64,000 nucleotides of DNA from Candidatus Poribacteria bacterium (GTDB lineage: Bacteria; Poribacteria; WGA-4E; WGA-3G): NCBI GenBank assembly GCA_022825825.1, contig JAJDWA010000023.1, forward strand, positions 112,136 to 176,135. The letters are read 5' to 3'. The translations under genes and the position numbers were made by a program. This document shows, piece by piece, positions 58,872 to 64,000 of this stretch (position 1 is the first letter of the stretch; each line of letters begins with the position of its first letter). The notes beneath the pieces were generated by a model. That model was not told the DNA's origin. It saw nothing but the letters and a program-made list of their open reading frames with translations, and did no database searches.

Positions 58872-60134
58872 ATGAACCGTTTTCACTTTACGCTATTTGT
58901 AGTTTTCATCGGAAGTCTGGTGTTCTTGCTTGCGGCACCCCTTCAGAGTTTCGCAGCAACGTTTTCAGGCAAGGTCGTTGACGAAAAAGGAAATCCTGTT
59001 CCTGATGTCGTCATCGCTATTCAACCTTCTTTAGATTTTAGACCTGTCATAAATATAGATGATCCCGAATTTAATTTTCCATTACCAAACACATCTGACG
59101 AGACGGGAGCATTCTCAATTGAAGATATTATGCCACTTGTAGAAAATAGTTTAAAATTATCTCCATCTGACTATCAACTTTTGTCGATCGAAATTGCGGG
59201 AATAACCGTCGCCTTTAATCAGCAGCATCACCATTTCGCGGGTTTCTCGTTTGCTATTGAACCGGAAACGGATATTGAAGACGTCGAAATTACCGTACGT
59301 CTCAGAATGCGGATACGTGGGCAGGTGCTTTTTGCTGATGGCACACCACTAAGCATTGCTCAGGTGGACCTTATGGTAAGGAGACGCAGTATAGATGGAA
59401 CAGGTAGGGGTAGTAGCGGCGGCACAGAAACCCTCGACATAGATGGAGGCTTTACTCGTTATGTGAATTCTCCTGCCTATTATACCGTCTCTGTAACATA
59501 TCAAGGACAGTACGTAGAATCTAAGGAAATTTTGCTTGAAGAGGGGCAACGGCTTGATGGACTTACCTTAACTCTCAGTGGAGAACCGCAACAGCCTCAC
59601 AACCTCCAAGGAGTGGAGGTACCAGTACCTCGTGTCCGGGATACAGGACGTTGGGAAGCCGCGTGGAAACGACGGCGCGAAGGTATGTGGGCAATCAATC
59701 CTGATAATCGACATGCCTACAAAAGAATCTATTCTGATACACATGAGGAAGCTCTTGCACAAGCCATCGCGCAAAGCGCACATCTTCTTGCCATTAACGA
59801 CAAAGCAGAACAAGAATGGATACTTGAAGTTTTTGGAAAAGAAAACTATTGGATTGGATCAATTAACGATGCAAAAGAGAAGGGCAAAAAATGGGACAAT
59901 GGTGATCCAGTCACCTATACCAATTGGGACACAGCGCAACTTATCCCTGAGTCTGACAAATCCGATGAAAAGGACAAGAAAACGAACAGAAATCTTACTA
60001 TTCTCATCGGCGTAACCGGAAAATGGCAACAAATACGTGAGGAGGATCCTGTTGCCAGCATCACTGAAAAAGCGATCTTGGAAAAGAAAGATCTCATCAT
60101 AGGCGCACCGGAACCTGACGAAGATACCGAATAG
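58872..60134 (+). CDS. exported protein with carboxypeptidase-regulatory-like and C-type-lectin-like domains, paralogue 1
   Basis: The start ATG 58872 follows AAAGGAGG and gives a signal peptide (MNRFHFTLFVVFIGSLVFLL, cleavage near SFA); the open frame upstream runs through repeat DNA. The 420-residue product has beta-sandwich carboxypeptidase-regulatory-like domains (about 30-240, with FSGKVVDEKGNPVPDVVIAI and IRGQVLFADGTPL) and a C-terminal C-type lectin fold (from about 273) with AHLLAINDKAEQEWI, NYWIGSINDAKEKG and DNGDPVTYTNWD. It may bind glycans or proteins at the surface. Confidence 0.82.
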   Translation: MNRFHFTLFVVFIGSLVFLLAAPLQSFAATFSGKVVDEKGNPVPDVVIAIQPSLDFRPVINIDDPEFNFPLPNTSDETGAFSIEDIMPLVENSLKLSPSDYQLLSIEIAGITVAFNQQHHHFAGFSFAIEPETDIEDVEITVRLRMRIRGQVLFADGTPLSIAQVDLMVRRRSIDGTGRGSSGGTETLDIDGGFTRYVNSPAYYTVSVTYQGQYVESKEILLEEGQRLDGLTLTLSGEPQQPHNLQGVEVPVPRVRDTGRWEAAWKRRREGMWAINPDNRHAYKRIYSDTHEEALAQAIAQSAHLLAINDKAEQEWILEVFGKENYWIGSINDAKEKGKKWDNGDPVTYTNWDTAQLIPESDKSDEKDKKTNRNLTILIGVTGKWQQIREEDPVASITEKAILEKKDLIIGAPEPDEDTE

Positions 60135-60168
60135 CACTGCGTACATCAATATACAAGGAGAGATTATC

Positions 60169-61677
60169 ATGAAATACATCTATACTTCGGGGAAACTCAT
60201 AGCATTTGTAATCATTATGTTGTTCACTGTAACAGGAATTTTCGCGCAAGAGCCACTTGTAGAACCCAACGTACAAGCACCAATCGGACTATCGGGCAAA
60301 GTTGTGGACACTGAAGGAAAACCAATTGCTGGGTTCACATTCATGATCCAATCCATGCAAAACCTAAAAGGTCCCGCTCCACCGATAGATATGCTTCCAT
60401 TTGCTTTTGAGGAACTATTGGAAGACCAAAACCGAGAAGGAAAACCTCGCGCTATGTCCAAAGTAAAGACTGATGCAGAAGGTGCTTTCAGCGTTACCAA
60501 TATCCAACCGGGGACTGTTCAGATATATCCCGTTCCAAAGGCTATGTTGGATGCACTTGAGAAGGGTGCCCCTAATGAGAAGGGTGCCCCTAATTTACCG
60601 CCAGAACTACAAAAGAATCTACCTCTACAACTACAACGAATTCCAATGAGATTGAAGCATCCTGGTAGAATGGATTCGGAAATACAGATTCTCTCCATTC
60701 GGCTCAATAAAGTCACTTTTTTCTATACAGAGAATCCGAGTCCTTTTGCAGGTTTCACGTTTGAGCTAAAGCCGGGTGTGAACATTGAAGATGTTAAAAT
60801 CACCATCAAGAAACGACTTAAGATACGGGCACAGATTGTTTATGCCGATGGCACCCCTCTTGCTAATGCCGACGCATATCTGACTATGGAGTTTCGAGAT
60901 GAAGAGCTTAGAAATCACGGGGGAACTCACAGAACCAACTGTTTCACTGATGCAGACGGTTATTTTACACAATATAAAAATGCCCCCGGATTTTATACAC
61001 TTTCCATAAGGTATAAAACATTTACTGGAGGGGCAGGACCATTTTTACTCAAAAAAGATATGGAACCTGAGAATATTGTGATCAAACTCGATGGAAACCC
61101 TGTTACCCAAAAACCCAGCGATGATATGAATCAACCTGATAATGCGAAAGCACGTCGTTTTGTTGAAGGTCTTCTTAATAAAGACAATGTCCGTAAACCG
61201 ATCATGCGACAAGTAGCCAAACCAGCGAAACCCGCAAAAATAACTTGGATTATTAACCCTACAAATGCACACGCTTACGCAAGGATTCAATGCCAAGATT
61301 GGCACGATGCGCAACAGAAGGCAATTGCGGAAGGTGCACATCTCGTTTCCATCAACGATGAAGAAGAACAGTTCTGGCTTGATGTAATCTTTGGAAGATT
61401 ACCCTATTGGATAGGACTCAACGATGTGGAAAAAGAGGGTGAATGGCAATGGGATAGTGGTGAACCGGTTACCTATACCAATTGGACAACTCATGAATTT
61501 CCCCACGACCCGAGTCCAGAAACCGAAAGGGATTATGTTGCAACCGCTTTTCATGAAGAGGGGTGGCAGTCTGTCGGTCCCAATAGCCATCTCTGGGACA
61601 TGGCGCGATCTGCAATCATAGAGAAAGATGGGTTAGTATCCAAAATTCCCAAAGCACCAGAATTAGAGGACGAATAG
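60169..61677 (+). CDS. exported protein with carboxypeptidase-regulatory-like and C-type-lectin-like domains, paralogue 2
   Basis: Signal peptide (MKYIYTSGKLIAFVIIMLFT, cleavage near IFA), carboxypeptidase-regulatory-like domains (about 35-310, with LSGKVVDTEGKPIAGFTFMI and IRAQIVYADGTPLANADAYL) and a C-terminal C-type lectin fold with GAHLVSINDEEEQFWLDVIF, LPYWIGLNDVEKEGEWQW and TYTNW. 502 residues; it is the close paralogue of the preceding gene, 34 bases away, with AAGGAGA before the ATG. An exact 18-base tandem repeat at 60559-60594 duplicates EKGAPN. Confidence 0.84.
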   Translation: MKYIYTSGKLIAFVIIMLFTVTGIFAQEPLVEPNVQAPIGLSGKVVDTEGKPIAGFTFMIQSMQNLKGPAPPIDMLPFAFEELLEDQNREGKPRAMSKVKTDAEGAFSVTNIQPGTVQIYPVPKAMLDALEKGAPNEKGAPNLPPELQKNLPLQLQRIPMRLKHPGRMDSEIQILSIRLNKVTFFYTENPSPFAGFTFELKPGVNIEDVKITIKKRLKIRAQIVYADGTPLANADAYLTMEFRDEELRNHGGTHRTNCFTDADGYFTQYKNAPGFYTLSIRYKTFTGGAGPFLLKKDMEPENIVIKLDGNPVTQKPSDDMNQPDNAKARRFVEGLLNKDNVRKPIMRQVAKPAKPAKITWIINPTNAHAYARIQCQDWHDAQQKAIAEGAHLVSINDEEEQFWLDVIFGRLPYWIGLNDVEKEGEWQWDSGEPVTYTNWTTHEFPHDPSPETERDYVATAFHEEGWQSVGPNSHLWDMARSAIIEKDGLVSKIPKAPELEDE

Positions 61678-61714
61678 ATTATCTTTTCAGGTGGGAAGAT
61701 CGGATTATCTTTGA

Positions 61715-62794
61715 TTACGAAAACAGGTTACCACAGTAAGCACAAGTGTGCACTTCTGTATCACCATTGAACGTTTCGCGTTCAGGAGCAAGATAGGTTT
61801 CGTGATTAGTGACACAGTTTGGGTTTTCACACTGATAGGAAGACTCACCGATGTTTCGCTTTGGAGGTTGTGTCAAGATAAGTTGTTCTAACCCCATGAG
61901 GCTTGAAATAAGTGCCATCCGAACCGGCACGGCATTCGCAGATTGTTCGAAATAGGCAGCACGTGGGTCATCATCTAACTCATAGGCGAGTTCATTTACG
62001 CGTGGAAGTGGGTGCATAATCATCGCATCTGGCTTTGCATTTTTCATCACGGCTGTATTCAGCAAATAACTACCGCGTACCGTCTTAGCATCTACATTGG
62101 ATGGGAGTCGTTCCTCCTGAAGCCGATTCACATAAATAACATCAAGCGTTTCGATAACTTCTGTGACGTTTTCTACCTCAATGGGTTTCTGTCCATGGAT
62201 TTGCGCTAACCGCGTAAGCACCCATGGCGGCATTTGCAAACCGTTTGGGGCGATGTGAACCAGGTTTCCACCGAATCTCGCAACCGCTAAGGCAAACGAG
62301 TGTGCCGAGCGCCCATATCGTAGATCACCACAGATGCCAACAGTTAATCCTTCTACCTGCGATTTCCGCCGAATAATCGTATAAAGGTCCGTGAGGGCTT
62401 GTGTCGGATGTGTGTGGCTTCCATCCCCACCGTTGATGACAGGGATATTGGCATAAGTTGCCATGACTCGCGCTGAACCCGCCCAGCTGTGCCGTACCAC
62501 TATAATGTCTGCGTAGTTCGTAACCATCCGCGCGGTATCTGCAAGCGTTTCACCTTTTGCGACAGAGGTAGAACTTGGATCTGCAAAGCCGAGCGTGCCG
62601 CCGTTGAGACGTCCCATCGCACTTTCGAAAGAGAGTCGGGTCCGTGTGCTCGGTTCATAGAAGAGCGTGGCAAGCAGCTTGCTTCGGCAAATTCCTGCCC
62701 ATGTCTCTAATTGTGACTGCATGCCTGATGCCAACCGAAAAATCTGTTCAATTTCAAAATTAGATAAATCGTCAAGTGTTATCAGATGTCGCAT
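61715..62794 (-). CDS. pyrB: aspartate carbamoyltransferase with C-terminal PyrI-type zinc domain
   Basis: Residues 1-305 are a full catalytic chain: FYEPSTRTRLSFESA (carbamoyl phosphate), VVRHSWAGSARVMA, THPTQALTDLYT, and IMHPLPRVNELA. A 40-residue tail then carries C322-x4-C327-x23-C351-x2-C354, exactly the spacing of the zinc site of E. coli PyrI (109, 114, 138, 141). The nucleotide-binding allosteric domain of PyrI is missing, and no pyrI gene is nearby. It makes carbamoyl aspartate in pyrimidine synthesis. AGGAGG precedes the ATG. Confidence 0.92.
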   Translation of the reverse strand: MRHLITLDDLSNFEIEQIFRLASGMQSQLETWAGICRSKLLATLFYEPSTRTRLSFESAMGRLNGGTLGFADPSSTSVAKGETLADTARMVTNYADIIVVRHSWAGSARVMATYANIPVINGGDGSHTHPTQALTDLYTIIRRKSQVEGLTVGICGDLRYGRSAHSFALAVARFGGNLVHIAPNGLQMPPWVLTRLAQIHGQKPIEVENVTEVIETLDVIYVNRLQEERLPSNVDAKTVRGSYLLNTAVMKNAKPDAMIMHPLPRVNELAYELDDDPRAAYFEQSANAVPVRMALISSLMGLEQLILTQPPKRNIGESSYQCENPNCVTNHETYLAPERETFNGDTEVHTCAYCGNLFS

Positions 62795-62859
62795 TGTCCT
62801 CCTATAGACGTGTGTTTTATGTGCGTCTTATTACTTTCATCTCCAGATTTTAACGATTA

Positions 62860-63789
62860 CTATGCCTCGACTTTCAGACTTCCAACTAACTCCTTTATTG
62901 AACTCATGTCCATCTTCTCAAGATAAGCCTGGATACCTTTAATTACGTCCATTGATGCCTGTGGATTGACAAAGTTGGCTGTTCCAACTGCGACAGCGGA
63001 TGCGCCAGCGATGAAAAATTCCACAGCATCTGTTGCATTCATTATCCCGCCCATTCCAACAATCGGAATAGAAACGTTTTTGTAAACCTCCCACACCAGT
63101 CGCAGTGCTACAGGTTTTATTGCAGGACCAGAAAGCCCGCCTGTTACATTGGCAAGTTCCGGTTTGCGGGTCTCTGCATTGATTGCCATGCCGAGTAGCG
63201 TGTTAATCGCAGAAAGTGCATCTGTCCCAGCATCTTCAACAGCACGTGCAATCTCGCTAATATCTGTAACATTAGGTGATAGTTTCACCAATAGCGGTAG
63301 ATGTGTCTTCGCTCTCACCGCTTTCACAAGTTGGTGCGCTAACGTTGCATCAACGCCAAAACTCATACCACCACAATCAAGGTTTGGACAGGAGATATTG
63401 AGTTCCACCCCGGTAACGCCATCCGCAGCGCTTAACTTTTCAACGACTATTAAGTATTCTTCTACTGTTTTGCCACAGACATTGACAATCACAGGTACAT
63501 CAAAATCTTGAAGGTAGGGTAACTTCTCTGAAATGAACCCATCTACCCCAACATTCTGCAGTCCAATCGCGTTGAGCATGCCAGACGGCGTTTCCATAAT
63601 GCGGTCCATCGGATTGCCAGGCCACGGCACACTTGTAACGCCTTTAACGACAATTGCACCGAGTCGGTTTAAGTCTACGAAATCCGCGTATTCGCTGCCG
63701 TATCCGAAAGTGCCGGATGCTGTCATCACAGGGTTTCGCATCCGAATTCCGCCGATGTTCACATTGAGAGATAAGTCTGGTATATCCAT
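62860..63789 (-). CDS. pyrD: dihydroorotate dehydrogenase, class 1B type
   Basis: The ATG at 63789 (MDIPDLSLNVNIGGIRMRNP) gives 309 residues, the usual length; a TTG 17 codons upstream is the only alternative. It shows VMTASGTFGYGSEY, the catalytic Cys in ELNISCPNLDCGG, LVKLSPNVTDI, INTLLGMAI and GMGGIMNATDAVEF (FMN phosphate site). Class 1B enzymes work with the PyrK electron-transfer subunit, not seen in the window. It lies 65 bases upstream of pyrB on the same strand, so the pair likely forms a pyrimidine operon. Confidence 0.92.
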   Translation of the reverse strand: MDIPDLSLNVNIGGIRMRNPVMTASGTFGYGSEYADFVDLNRLGAIVVKGVTSVPWPGNPMDRIMETPSGMLNAIGLQNVGVDGFISEKLPYLQDFDVPVIVNVCGKTVEEYLIVVEKLSAADGVTGVELNISCPNLDCGGMSFGVDATLAHQLVKAVRAKTHLPLLVKLSPNVTDISEIARAVEDAGTDALSAINTLLGMAINAETRKPELANVTGGLSGPAIKPVALRLVWEVYKNVSIPIVGMGGIMNATDAVEFFIAGASAVAVGTANFVNPQASMDVIKGIQAYLEKMDMSSIKELVGSLKVEA

Positions 63790-63898
63790 TTTATGTAAAT
63801 GACGGTGATTTTGCCGCTTTAGGAAAAAGGTCGAAGACAATCAGTTCAAATATTAAACCTTCTGATATTTCTCAAAATTCTTCTGAAATCAGTGTTTA

Positions 63899-64000
63899 TC
63901 AGTGTTTTTCTTGTATATGTTCATGAAAATGCTCGCTCAGGTCAAACAGCATCTGTCTTTGTCCACAAAGTTCAAGTTGGATCTGATGAAATGTTTTACC
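63899..64000 (-). CDS. possible C-terminus of an unknown protein, cut by the window edge
   Basis: An open frame of 33 codons runs in from the right edge on the minus strand (ending SEHFHEHIQEKH-stop). It looks like a helical tail but no family can be named from so little. The bases between this and pyrD hold a short tandem ATCAGTGTTT repeat near 63889-63908. Confidence 0.3.
   Translation of the reverse strand, partial: GKTFHQIQLELCGQRQMLFDLSEHFHEHIQEKH

Overview
The window looks like a chromosomal piece of an uncultured, AT-leaning, didermic (outer-membrane-bearing) bacterium. The gene mix (Uma2-family nucleases, several Gfo/Idh/MocA oxidoreductases, TIM-barrel sugar isomerases, WD40 and PA14 proteins, short palindromic intergenic repeats, SUF genes) resembles what I know from Candidatus Poribacteria. 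That is an inference; there is no rRNA or other marker here to prove it. I saw no tRNA, rRNA, CRISPR array or intact transposon.

Layout. 1-4.4 kb (+): Nudix hydrolase end, L-rhamnose mutarotase, an unknown coiled-coil protein, sugar isomerase/epimerase, zinc alcohol dehydrogenase and a methyltransferase. 4.4-12.9 kb (-): retropepsin-like protein, TonB-dependent receptor, PfkB sugar kinase, 14-repeat WD40 lipoprotein, Gfo/Idh oxidoreductase and an epimerase. 13-16.8 kb: esterase-like hydrolase, polyprenyl-phosphate sugar transferase and a second Gfo/Idh protein. Together these suggest uptake and conversion of sugars or sugar acids and surface polysaccharide synthesis.

16.8-30.5 kb is one long minus-strand run holding a complete SUF iron-sulfur assembly set (sufC, sufB, sufD, sufS, sufU, a Rieske-type ferredoxin, a DUF59/SufT-like factor, DUF971, rhodanese, glutaredoxin). 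It is interleaved with defence- or toxin-type genes: a VSR/DUF559-like nuclease, an HsdR-N-like nuclease, an ADP-ribosyltransferase-like protein, two Uma2 proteins (one without its active-site Glu), a frameshifted HicB-like antitoxin, and a mazEF-like pair whose antitoxin has lost the DNA-binding domain and duplicated its toxin-binding tail. MoaA and an HTH antitoxin-like gene lie upstream.

31.9-35 kb holds a decayed ISKra4-type transposase, a promoter-led cassette of two unknown proteins plus a MoeB/ThiF E1-like enzyme, and a 328-bp tandem duplication that copied the moeB 3' end next to a family of three tiny single-TM proteins. 35-44 kb: SDR, DacB lipoprotein, citramalate synthase, a zinc-ribbon gene with a textbook promoter and overlapping palindrome, UDP-sugar epimerase, an orphan beta-class DNA methyltransferase, a coiled-coil membrane protein, a cysteine-less thioredoxin-fold protein, and MITE-like palindromic repeats.

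44-61.7 kb is rich in exported proteins: beta-propeller, CARDB/alpha-toroid protein, DUF4159 protein, two Omp85-like barrels flanking a TonB-like PA14 protein, single-TM proteins with a truncated paralogue, and two C-type-lectin-fold proteins. FmdB-like zinc ribbon and HolA sit among them. The window ends with pyrB (carrying a PyrI-type zinc domain) and pyrD.
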